Below, piece after piece: positions 1 to 5,597 of a DNA stretch of 5,597 nucleotides (its first letter is position 1; every line of letters begins with the position of its first letter). Origin of the DNA: Mariprofundus sp. (GTDB taxonomy: Bacteria; Pseudomonadota; Zetaproteobacteria; Mariprofundales; Mariprofundaceae); contig JAUZQH010000172.1 in assembly GCA_030951065.1 (NCBI GenBank), forward strand, positions 1 through 5,597. Direction: 5' to 3'. Under the pieces are notes generated by a model. That model saw nothing but the letters and a program-made list of their open reading frames with translations, ran no database searches and was not told the DNA's origin. The translations under genes and the position numbers were made by a program.

Positions 1-1
1 C

Positions 2-1045
2 GCTTTGACGATGGCCATCATGTTTTTCCTGCCCAAAATTACCCGCGCCATTCCGGCCGGTCTGGCTGCTATTATCACCATCAGCCTGATTGTTATTTTC
101 GGCGGGCTAGATACCAGGTCGGTGGGTGATATTGCTGATATCAGTGGTGGTTTTCCGGCTTTCCATATTCCGGAAGTGCCGTTCAACCTTGAAACGATCG
201 AGATCATTCTCCCTTACGCTGTCATTCTGGCCGGTGTCGGCCTGATCGAATCACTGCTGACCATGAGTGTTGTCGATGAAATGACCGGCACGCGTGGTCA
301 GGGCAACCGGGTCTCCATCGGACAGGGACTGGCCAATACCGTCAACGGTTTCTTCGGCGGTATGGGTGGATGTGCCATGATCGGTCAGACTATGATCAAT
401 GTATCGTCCGGCGGCCTGCGCAATTTATCCGGCATTGCCGCCGCCCTGTTTCTGCTGATATTCATCATGTTTACATCCGATCTGATTGCCATGGTACCGG
501 TGGCGGCACTGGTCGGCCTGATGTTTATGGTAGTGATCGGCACGTTTGAATGGGGTAGTTTTAATCTGCTGAAAAAAATTCCACGCGAAGATTCCTTTGT
601 CGGTATTATGGTTTCTGTTTTCACCGAATTTACCGATCTCGCCACCGCCGTAATTATCGGTGTCATTGCCACCGCACTGGTATTCGCCTGGAAACAGGCT
701 CGCCACATCTACCTGATTACTGAAGATCGTGCTGACGGCTCCAGAGTACACCGGGTACACGGCCCGCTGTTTTTTGCCTCAGTACACCGTTTTAGTGAGC
801 TGTTCGACCCTGAAAATGATCCCGATGAAGTCTATATCGATTGCGCCATGTCACGTCTGGCCGATCATTCAGCCATCGAAGCCATTGACAATCTGGCCGA
901 ACGCTACAAAAAGGCCGGCAAAAACCTGCATCTGACCCACCTGAGTCCCGAATGCAGAAAACTGCTGACTACTGCTGCCGAACTGGTCGAGGTCAATATC
1001 AAGGAAGACCCGAATTATCACATCGCAGACGACAAGCTGGCGTAA
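2..1045 (+). CDS. SulP-family inorganic anion transporter with C-terminal STAS domain (5'-truncated by window edge)
   Basis: This is the C-terminal part of an inner-membrane SulP (SLC26-like) transporter. Family members move sulfate, bicarbonate or other anions, usually with proton or sodium coupling; the substrate cannot be told here. The frame is open from base 2 and the first residues already form a membrane segment, so the TTG at 5 and ATG at 11 are internal codons and the true start is upstream. Counting from the TTG, hydrophobic segments lie near residues 17-34, 66-85, 142-180 and 198-228. A glycine-rich stretch with GGMGGCAMIGQ and NVSSGG (118-137) is typical of one bacterial SulP subgroup. 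After the last membrane segment, residues about 248-340 form a cytoplasmic STAS domain, with DHSA (287-290) at the position expected for the conserved loop serine. The gene ends in TAA and converges on the lpoA-like gene. Family assignment is firm; substrate is unknown. Confidence 0.9.
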   Translation, partial: ALTMAIMFFLPKITRAIPAGLAAIITISLIVIFGGLDTRSVGDIADISGGFPAFHIPEVPFNLETIEIILPYAVILAGVGLIESLLTMSVVDEMTGTRGQGNRVSIGQGLANTVNGFFGGMGGCAMIGQTMINVSSGGLRNLSGIAAALFLLIFIMFTSDLIAMVPVAALVGLMFMVVIGTFEWGSFNLLKKIPREDSFVGIMVSVFTEFTDLATAVIIGVIATALVFAWKQARHIYLITEDRADGSRVHRVHGPLFFASVHRFSELFDPENDPDEVYIDCAMSRLADHSAIEAIDNLAERYKKAGKNLHLTHLSPECRKLLTTAAELVEVNIKEDPNYHIADDKLA

Positions 1046-1084
1046 ATCATCAGCATAAAGACATCAATACATCAGCGCTTCCCT

Positions 1085-1154
1085 AACGCGCATGGACTTT
1101 TTCCACCCCATGATATGAAATTTTATCATGGTGTGGAAAAAGTCCATGCGCGTT
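1085..1154. repeat. Long near-perfect inverted repeat (31-bp arms) between convergent genes; possible terminator
   Basis: The left arm 1085-1115 pairs with the right arm 1124-1154. Thirty of 31 positions are complementary, the one mismatch being C1107 opposite T1132, and the loop is 8 bases (1116-1123). The element fills most of the 121-bp gap between the stops of the SulP gene (1045) and the lpoA-like gene (1169-1167). Reading rightward, the stem is followed by a T-rich stretch (1153-1162, 8 of 10 T), so it could end SulP transcription. Reading leftward there is no T-run after the stem. It is much longer than a usual intrinsic terminator, so a dispersed palindromic repeat or a small non-autonomous element is an alternative. 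No clear flanking target duplication is visible. Confidence 0.85.
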
Positions 1155-1166
1155 GTTTATTTCATA

Positions 1167-3089
1167 TTAACCGGCAGGGACAATCTCTCCCTTTTTAATA
1201 CTGAAAATATCCAGTTGTTTCTGCCCCACTCCGTCATGATCGAAACGCACATGGCCGGTCATGGCCGGAAACCCTTCCGGGTTCTGTAGCGCATCAGAAA
1301 TAGCGCTTCCCTTCAGTCCCAAACGACTGGTCATTACAGTCGCAATACGCATGGTGTCGTAAGCCAGACGCATAAGGTCAGTTGTCTTGTTGCTGCCCCA
1401 GGTTTCCCTGTAAATAAACTGGAAGCGGCGCAGGGCCGGGTCATCACTGTCATTCCTGACCCGGCCCGATGAGGCAAAACGGGCATGTGAGAGATATCGA
1501 CCGCGATCATCCAGCAAATGGCCATCCTGCCAGCGACTGCTTCCATAAACAGGCAATCCGGATATATCAGCATAGGCCATCTGACCAGCCAGCAGGGCAA
1601 CCTGTTTGCCATTCAAAGCCAGATATATCGCATCAAAATTTACCGGCATGCGTATTTCCATATCCATTTCAGGTAAAAATACATTCAAATCCTCATCCAG
1701 TTCAGCCAGTACAACATCATCATCCGTTTCAAAACGCAATTGGCGCAAACGGTCACGATAATCAATCACGCCGGAATCCAGTTGCACGGTCTGCAGCACT
1801 TCGCCACCCAACGATTCGAAAGCAGCGACAAACATATCTGCTTCAGTCTGTTTTTCGCCGGCATCGGAGATCACCACCATGCGTTCAGCTCCATGCTGCC
1901 ACGCATATTCGGCCATGACCTTCACCTGCGCCAAAGGCGACAGCGTGTGAATAAACAGAGCATCCGAGCGATGCGCCAGATCCATTCTGCCAGTCAGACT
2001 GATCACAGGAACAGATGACTTGAGATAAGGTAACAGTGCTTCAGTTGTTTCTGCCAATAACGGACCGATGATGATTTGGACAGATTCATCAGTCAGTTGC
2101 CGGTAAGCTGCGATCGCAGCGATTGGATCCGAGCCTGTATCTTCAATGCGCAGGGTAATGTACTCATTGTATTCCAGCCCGGCCAGAGCGATCCGAATAC
2201 CACGCAATGCCTCCTGCCCGTAACGGGCATACTTGCCGCTCAATGGCAGCATTACACCAATTTTAGCCGCCCTGACTTCTCCGGATGCCCAGGATTGAAG
2301 CTGGCCGATTTCCGGAGCATTTGGCATGACTGTAGACAACAAATCCACAATCCTGCCAATTTCATCCATATTGCCGCTCATCAGGCGTGCACGTCCGACA
2401 TACAGTGCAAACTCAGGTAAAATATCCGGCGACAGCCCCTTATCAAGCATCAATTGTTCCACTGTTTCCATTGAAGCGCGCCGGGCCGCCAGTCTCAACC
2501 AGTTACCCCGTCCTGCCTGATCGACTTCAGCCGCCGCCAGCAACCACCCCACGGCTTCACGTTCACCGGATCTTTGTGCAAGCTCAGGACCCAGGCTCAG
2601 AATTTCAGCCAGCAGTTCACGCGTCAGTCGGGGGTGGCGCAGGGACTGCTGCATCTGATCCAGAGCCCGGCCGGTCTCATCCTGTTCCAGCCACCACCTG
2701 GCCATCCAGAAATGCGCATAGGGAACCAGCGCATGCTGCGGATATGTCTGAATCGCAGATTTGGCAATTTCGTCAGCGCCCTGAAGATTCGCTTCGAGCA
2801 TCAGCTGGGCTTTACGAAACGTCGCTTCCTCACGAATCGGTGCGGGAGCGCCTTCTGCCAAACGATCCAGCTCACGCATCAAAATACCAATATCTCCGCC
2901 AGCCCGGGATTGGGCCATGATACTTTGTATTTCGGCAGCCCCCCTAAACCCTTCTGCCATGTGAGATGCAGCAGGTTTTTCAATCGTTTCCGATGTCATT
3001 TTGGGCTGGCAGGCGCTGAGTAGAAGTAATGAAAAAGTTACAGCCAGCATTGCAGTCGGCCAGCGGGAGAGATAATGTATCCAGAACAT
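1167..3089 (-). CDS. lpoA: LpoA/LppC-family outer-membrane lipoprotein, penicillin-binding protein activator
   Basis: In E. coli LpoA is anchored in the outer membrane, reaches through the periplasm and stimulates the peptidoglycan synthase PBP1A. This 640-residue protein fits that family (E. coli LpoA is 678). Residues 1-26 are a lipoprotein signal peptide with Arg9, a hydrophobic core (12-24) and the lipobox LSAC, placing the lipidated cysteine at 27. Gln28 at +2 argues for outer-membrane sorting. Residues about 45-270 are helical and TPR-like (for example the YPQHALVPYAHFWMARWWLEQ region near 116-136), as in the LpoA N-domain. Residues about 273-640 form a type I periplasmic-binding-protein fold, opening with KIGVMLPLSGKYARYG (276-291). 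The ATG is the only usual start before an in-frame upstream TAG and gives a proper signal peptide. The gene is divergent from rsmI, as in E. coli, with overlapping start codons. Family and localisation are well supported; the exact PBP partner is inferred. Confidence 0.88.
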   Translation of the reverse strand: MFWIHYLSRWPTAMLAVTFSLLLLSACQPKMTSETIEKPAASHMAEGFRGAAEIQSIMAQSRAGGDIGILMRELDRLAEGAPAPIREEATFRKAQLMLEANLQGADEIAKSAIQTYPQHALVPYAHFWMARWWLEQDETGRALDQMQQSLRHPRLTRELLAEILSLGPELAQRSGEREAVGWLLAAAEVDQAGRGNWLRLAARRASMETVEQLMLDKGLSPDILPEFALYVGRARLMSGNMDEIGRIVDLLSTVMPNAPEIGQLQSWASGEVRAAKIGVMLPLSGKYARYGQEALRGIRIALAGLEYNEYITLRIEDTGSDPIAAIAAYRQLTDESVQIIIGPLLAETTEALLPYLKSSVPVISLTGRMDLAHRSDALFIHTLSPLAQVKVMAEYAWQHGAERMVVISDAGEKQTEADMFVAAFESLGGEVLQTVQLDSGVIDYRDRLRQLRFETDDDVVLAELDEDLNVFLPEMDMEIRMPVNFDAIYLALNGKQVALLAGQMAYADISGLPVYGSSRWQDGHLLDDRGRYLSHARFASSGRVRNDSDDPALRRFQFIYRETWGSNKTTDLMRLAYDTMRIATVMTSRLGLKGSAISDALQNPEGFPAMTGHVRFDHDGVGQKQLDIFSIKKGEIVPAG

Positions 3090-3090
3090 G
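3087..3090. other. Overlapping divergent start codons (CATG) of lpoA-like gene and rsmI
   Basis: The palindrome CATG supplies the ATG of the lpoA-like gene on the minus strand (3089-3087) and the ATG of rsmI on the plus strand (3088-3090). Both starts are constrained by upstream in-frame stops: TAA at 3073-3075 for rsmI and a TAG in the minus frame within the first codons of rsmI. There is therefore no intergenic space, and each gene's promoter and ribosome-binding region must lie in the other's coding sequence. Neither start has a strong Shine-Dalgarno at normal spacing. The plus strand has GGGAGA at 3065-3070, 17 bases from the ATG; the minus strand has only a short AGG about 10 bases away. 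Confidence 0.8.
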
Positions 3091-3945
3091 GATTCGCAGC
3101 CTAAACATCTATCCGCCTACGGCCAACTATTCGTCGTCGCCACCCCCATTGGTAACCTTGCCGATATGACTTATCGTGCCGTTGAAACACTGAAATCCGT
3201 TCATGTGATAGCTGCCGAAGACACAAGAAACAGTCGCAAACTGTTGCAACATTACGGCATCAAAACGCCTATGGTTGCTGTCCACGAGCACAATGAAGAG
3301 GCCATGAGCCAAACCCTGCTGGCACGGCTTGAAGGTGTAGAAAATGTCGCACTGATTTCCGATGCCGGTACTCCGTTAATTTCCGACCCCGGCTACCGTC
3401 TGGTGCGCAGCCTCCATGCCAAATCCATCAACATCGTTCCGATTCCCGGTTGCAGCAGTATATTAACAGCCCTGTGTGCCGCCGGTCTGCCAACCGATCA
3501 TTTTCGTTTTGCCGGATTTCTACCCCGCAGTGGTAAAGCGCGGCAGACAGAATTAAATCGCATTGCCGGCGCGGATGAAACTGTCATACTGCTTGAATCC
3601 CCGCGTCGGCTGTTGGCCACATTGCAGGCCTTGCAACCATGCATTCAACCTGAACGGGAGCTTGTCGTAGCCCGGGAACTGACCAAATTACATGAAGAGT
3701 TTGTCCGGGGGCACTCCGATGAATTGATAACTCATTTCGAACAATCTCCCCCGCGTGGAGAAATCGTATTGCTGATCGGACCGGCCAGCGACGAAAGCGT
3801 TGAACTTACCGACCAGCAAATTGCAGACTGCCTGAGCGAACCATCCATGCAGGCATTACCCCCGTCAGCACGTGCCAAAGCAGTTGCCCACGCACTGGGC
3901 ATCAACAAATCGCGAGTCTATTCGCTGATTACGGGACGTTCGTGA
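3088..3945 (+). CDS. rsmI: 16S rRNA (cytidine1402-2'-O)-methyltransferase RsmI
   Basis: RsmI uses S-adenosylmethionine to methylate the 2'-hydroxyl of C1402 in the decoding centre of 16S rRNA; with RsmH it yields m4Cm1402. The 285-residue protein matches the usual length (E. coli 286) and has the tetrapyrrole-methylase fold. Residues 14-24 (LFVVATPIGNL) are the N-terminal signature, AAEDTR (42-47) and HEHNE (66-70) follow, and SDAGTPLISDPG (91-102) is the glycine-rich SAM-site segment. Next come PIPGCSS (118-124), AAGLPTD (131-137) and GFLPR (143-147). The family's ARELTK motif lies near 190-195, and a helix-turn-helix-like tail occupies about 257-285. PGCSS replaces the more common PGPSA/PGPCA, a mild variation. 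An in-frame TAA at 3073 leaves the ATG at 3088 as the only ordinary start. It heads a tight gene run with yraN, gmhA and the DHS-like gene. Identification is confident. Confidence 0.96.
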   Translation: MDSQPKHLSAYGQLFVVATPIGNLADMTYRAVETLKSVHVIAAEDTRNSRKLLQHYGIKTPMVAVHEHNEEAMSQTLLARLEGVENVALISDAGTPLISDPGYRLVRSLHAKSINIVPIPGCSSILTALCAAGLPTDHFRFAGFLPRSGKARQTELNRIAGADETVILLESPRRLLATLQALQPCIQPERELVVARELTKLHEEFVRGHSDELITHFEQSPPRGEIVLLIGPASDESVELTDQQIADCLSEPSMQALPPSARAKAVAHALGINKSRVYSLITGRS

Positions 3946-3969
3946 ATTCAGCTCAATGAGCAACGTTCA

Positions 3970-4332
3970 GTGAGCACAAAACAGGGGCAACAGGGAGAAG
4001 ATCGTGCGGCCCGTTATCTGCAACAGCGGGGATATACGGTTCTGGAACGAAATATACGGCTTGGGCGCGGCGAGCTTGATATTGTCGCACAATACGGGAA
4101 CCTTATTGTTTTTGTTGAAGTCAAAGCACATCAGTCGCGTGAATCAAGCTTGCTGGCCATGCATCCGGATAAATGTGCCCGCCTGCGATCTGCAGCTGAG
4201 ACATGGTTGAGCCGGCATACAAAACACGCTAACTGTCAATGCCGCTTTGATTTAATCATCCTGACCCCTAGAGTCGGCTTACCGGCGTGGTTACCTCCAC
4301 GCATTGAACACATGGAGGACATTATCAGGTGA
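3970..4332 (+). CDS. yraN: YraN family (UPF0102) nuclease-fold protein
   Basis: This is a 120-residue member of the YraN/UPF0102 family, small proteins with a PD-(D/E)XK (Holliday-junction-resolvase-like) fold whose cellular role is not established. The N-terminal QGEDRAARYL segment (8-17) is the conserved family opening. The putative metal site is GELD (34-37, with Glu35 and Asp37) followed by FVEVK (48-52, with Glu50 and Lys52), so the catalytic-type residues are intact. CRFDLII (91-97) is the conserved C-terminal strand. GTG at 3970 is the first usual start after the rsmI stop, in the same frame as rsmI with 24 bases between them, and its Shine-Dalgarno is weak. The stop overlaps the gmhA start by 4 bases (GTGA). 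The next-door rsmI and SIS-domain genes are the family's normal neighbours. Family is certain; enzymatic activity is only predicted. Confidence 0.93.
   Translation: MSTKQGQQGEDRAARYLQQRGYTVLERNIRLGRGELDIVAQYGNLIVFVEVKAHQSRESSLLAMHPDKCARLRSAAETWLSRHTKHANCQCRFDLIILTPRVGLPAWLPPRIEHMEDIIR
4314..4318 (+). promoter_or_regulatory. Ribosome-binding site for gmhA
   Basis: GGAGG lies inside the last codons of yraN, 10 bases before the GTG at 4329. It supports the GTG start and translational coupling with yraN, whose TGA overlaps that GTG. Confidence 0.65.
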
Positions 4333-4940
4333 ACAGCAGTCAGCAGAATGCGTATCCTTTGATTGAACGGGCCTTTACCGAAGGCATTGAACTGCGTCGA
4401 CAGAGTCTGAAACAGCTGGCCGAGCCACTGCAGGATGCAGCCCATGCCATCGTCAACTGTCTGAAAAATGGCGGTAAGGTATTGGCCTGCGGCAATGGTG
4501 GTTCAGCAGCTGATGCCCAGCATTTTGCTGCCGAACTGGTCAATCGTTTTGAAATTAACCGCCCCGGCATGGCAGCTGTAGCCTTAACTCATGATGCATC
4601 CGTCATTACCAGCATCGCCAATGATTTTTCCTTTGCCCAGGTGTTTTCCAGACAGGTTGAAGCACTGGGACGGCCGGGAGACCTGTTACTGGCTATTTCC
4701 ACCAGTGGCGACTCGGAAAATATTGTAGCTGCCGCCGACGCCGCTGCTGCCGCCAGCATGCAAATCATTGCACTGACAGGTAAGGACGGTGGCGCTCTGG
4801 GCCGTAATGCACATGTAAAACTGCATCTCAATATTTCACACCCGTCCACGCCCCGTATTCAGGAAATGCATATCACCTGTCTGCATATTCTCTGCGCACT
4901 GGTTGATCAACAGATGTTTGGAGGTACTCATGACTATTAA
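4329..4940 (+). CDS. gmhA: Phosphoheptose isomerase GmhA (sedoheptulose 7-phosphate isomerase), SIS domain
   Basis: GmhA converts sedoheptulose 7-phosphate to D-glycero-D-manno-heptose 7-phosphate, the first committed step to ADP-heptose for the LPS inner core; it is a cytoplasmic homotetramer. The 203-residue protein has one SIS domain: sugar-phosphate loop CGNGGSAADAQHF (54-66), STSG (124-127) and LTGKDGG (149-155). The residues that matter in E. coli GmhA (His61, Glu65, Gln172, His180) appear here as His65, Glu69, Gln178 and His186, in HFAAEL and RIQEMHITCLH. In E. coli the same locus carries the non-catalytic paralogue DiaA, an initiator-associating protein whose equivalent segment reads HFAASM. 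The intact residues here favour an active isomerase, although DiaA-like binding of DnaA cannot be excluded. The start is GTG, overlapping the yraN stop by 4 bases. The 3' end overlaps the DHS-like gene by 11 bases. Confidence 0.9.
   Translation: MNSSQQNAYPLIERAFTEGIELRRQSLKQLAEPLQDAAHAIVNCLKNGGKVLACGNGGSAADAQHFAAELVNRFEINRPGMAAVALTHDASVITSIANDFSFAQVFSRQVEALGRPGDLLLAISTSGDSENIVAAADAAAAASMQIIALTGKDGGALGRNAHVKLHLNISHPSTPRIQEMHITCLHILCALVDQQMFGGTHDY
4920..4925 (+). promoter_or_regulatory. Strong ribosome-binding site for the DHS-like gene
   Basis: GGAGGT sits four bases before the ATG at 4930, inside the final codons of gmhA. It is the best Shine-Dalgarno match I found in the window and fixes the start of the downstream gene. 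Confidence 0.8.
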
Positions 4941-5597
4941 ACCGCTTTCTTTCAGCAAGCTCAAAACCGTACCGTTGGCCAACCGCAAGGTTGACAGTGA
5001 CAGCAAGGATTTTGGTGCACCATTCCAGCCCGGCAGCGGATTTGAAAGTTTCCTCTGCAGCCTTCCCAACCTGGGCTGCGCCGGCGACCTGTTTCATCTA
5101 CGTGATGCCATCACTCAGGCCTTTCGTAACAAACATGCGATTATTCTTGCCTGTGGTGGTCACGTACTTGATTCCGGGCTTGGTCCGGTGATTTGCCGTC
5201 TCATTGAGCAAAAAATCATTTCAGGCCTGGCATTAACCGGTGCCGCACTGGAACATGATGTGGAAATTGCTATTTCCGGACGCACTGTGACAGCCCGTGA
5301 ACGTGAACTGAGCAATGGCAATTATTGTATCACCGAAGAAACCGGCTGTTTCATCAATGATGCCATCAATTTCGGTACGCTTGAAAACTGGGGTATCGGC
5401 AAAAGCGTGGGGAAACACTTGCAAGAATCGGATATGGAACACCTCGATCACTCCGTAGTCGCCACAGCGTTTCGCTACGGTGTCCCTGTTTCCGTGCATC
5501 CGGCCATCGGTGCAGATGCATTCTGCTTCCATCCTTCTGCACATGGTGAATCACTGGGTGCTGCCGCCATAGTCGATTTCCGGCTATTGGCAGGTAT
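4930..5597 (+). CDS. Deoxyhypusine synthase-like protein of unknown function (3'-truncated by window edge)
   Basis: An uninterrupted frame of 222 codons runs off the right edge, so the C-terminus is missing. It starts at an ATG with a strong GGAGGT site, and its first 11 bases overlap the end of gmhA. The sequence resembles, from memory, the deoxyhypusine synthase (DHS) superfamily, a Rossmann-like NAD-dependent fold. GGHVLDSGLGPVICRLIEQ (76-94) corresponds to the DHS NLISSGIRETIRYLVQ region, LTGAALEHDVE (102-112) to TTAGGVEEDL, and VPVSVHPAIGAD (185-196) plus the segment ending VDFRLLAG (215-222) to the IPVF-to-EDLRLIN region. True DHS modifies eIF5A in eukaryotes and archaea. Bacteria lack eIF5A, and bacterial relatives include homospermidine-type enzymes and uncharacterised proteins. 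The catalytic-lysine region lies beyond the window. No signal peptide or membrane segment is visible, so it is probably cytoplasmic. Linkage to gmhA hints at a role near LPS-heptose or polyamine metabolism, but this is inference. Confidence 0.75.
   Translation, partial: MTIKPLSFSKLKTVPLANRKVDSDSKDFGAPFQPGSGFESFLCSLPNLGCAGDLFHLRDAITQAFRNKHAIILACGGHVLDSGLGPVICRLIEQKIISGLALTGAALEHDVEIAISGRTVTARERELSNGNYCITEETGCFINDAINFGTLENWGIGKSVGKHLQESDMEHLDHSVVATAFRYGVPVSVHPAIGADAFCFHPSAHGESLGAAAIVDFRLLAG

Noticed and set aside
385..760. Minus-strand open frames of about 110 codons opposite the SulP gene
   Set aside because: They mirror the transmembrane coding sequence, overlap each other in two frames and show no domain signature; the SulP frame on the plus strand is clearly the real gene.
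1083..1156. Possible integron attC site, because the palindrome begins with CCTAAC and ends with GTTG and is about 70 bp long
   Set aside because: The right end reads GTTGTTT and does not fit GTTRRRY, the stem lacks the extrahelical bases and spacers of attC sites, and there is no integrase or gene-cassette context.
1250..1270. Short tandem repeat of ATGGCCGG(T/A)(C/A) inside the lpoA-like gene
   Set aside because: Two copies of about 10 bases simply encode part of the PAMTGH segment near residues 608-613; length and copy number are within chance.
1469..2920. Several plus-strand open frames of 64-177 codons lying opposite the lpoA-like gene
   Set aside because: They overlap one another in different frames, have no recognisable domains or good ribosome-binding sites, and their composition (rich in His, Gln, Pro, Arg) is that expected from the antisense of a normal coding gene.
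3025..3076. Candidate sigma-70 promoters for rsmI (AGTAAT at 3025-3030, GATAAT at 3071-3076)
   Set aside because: The -10 matches are fair but no -35 hexamer better than three of six positions lies at 16-18 bp, so I do not annotate a promoter; it is mentioned only as a hypothesis under the overlapping-start finding.
5233..5554. Minus-strand open frames of 62 and 103 codons near the right edge
   Set aside because: They lie opposite the DHS-like gene, which has a strong ribosome-binding site and family resemblance; the minus frames show neither.

Overview
The window looks like a chromosomal housekeeping region of a Gram-negative bacterium, most likely a proteobacterium. The evidence is an outer-membrane-type lipoprotein of the LpoA/LppC family, a phosphoheptose isomerase of lipopolysaccharide (LPS) core synthesis, and the gene order lpoA (minus) / rsmI - yraN - SIS-domain gene (plus), which matches the E. 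coli yraM-yraL-yraN-yraO(diaA) locus. Base composition is moderate, about half GC by eye. Gammaproteobacteria or a nearby lineage such as Zetaproteobacteria would fit, but the sequence alone does not settle it. I saw no phage genes, transposase, CRISPR array, tRNA or rRNA.

Layout. Positions 2-1045 (+) hold the C-terminal part of a SulP-family anion transporter with a STAS domain; its 5' end lies outside the window. Positions 1046-1166 are the gap between two convergent genes and contain a striking, nearly perfect 31-bp inverted repeat (1085-1154). Positions 1167-3089 (-) encode an LpoA-like lipoprotein. Its start codon overlaps, on the opposite strand, the start codon of rsmI (3088-3945, +). 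After rsmI come yraN (3970-4332), gmhA (4329-4940) and a gene that runs off the right edge (from 4930), encoding a protein of the deoxyhypusine synthase (DHS)-like superfamily.

Function. The four plus-strand genes from 3088 are very tightly packed: a 24-bp gap, then overlaps of 4 and 11 bp. They are probably one transcription unit. It joins rRNA methylation (RsmI), a nuclease-fold protein of unknown role (YraN), the first step of ADP-heptose synthesis (GmhA) and an uncharacterised DHS-like enzyme. The divergent LpoA-like protein is predicted to act at the outer membrane in peptidoglycan synthesis, so the locus has a general cell-envelope flavour.

The least explained items are the DHS-like gene translationally linked to gmhA, the long hairpin at 1085-1154, and the shared CATG start of lpoA and rsmI.
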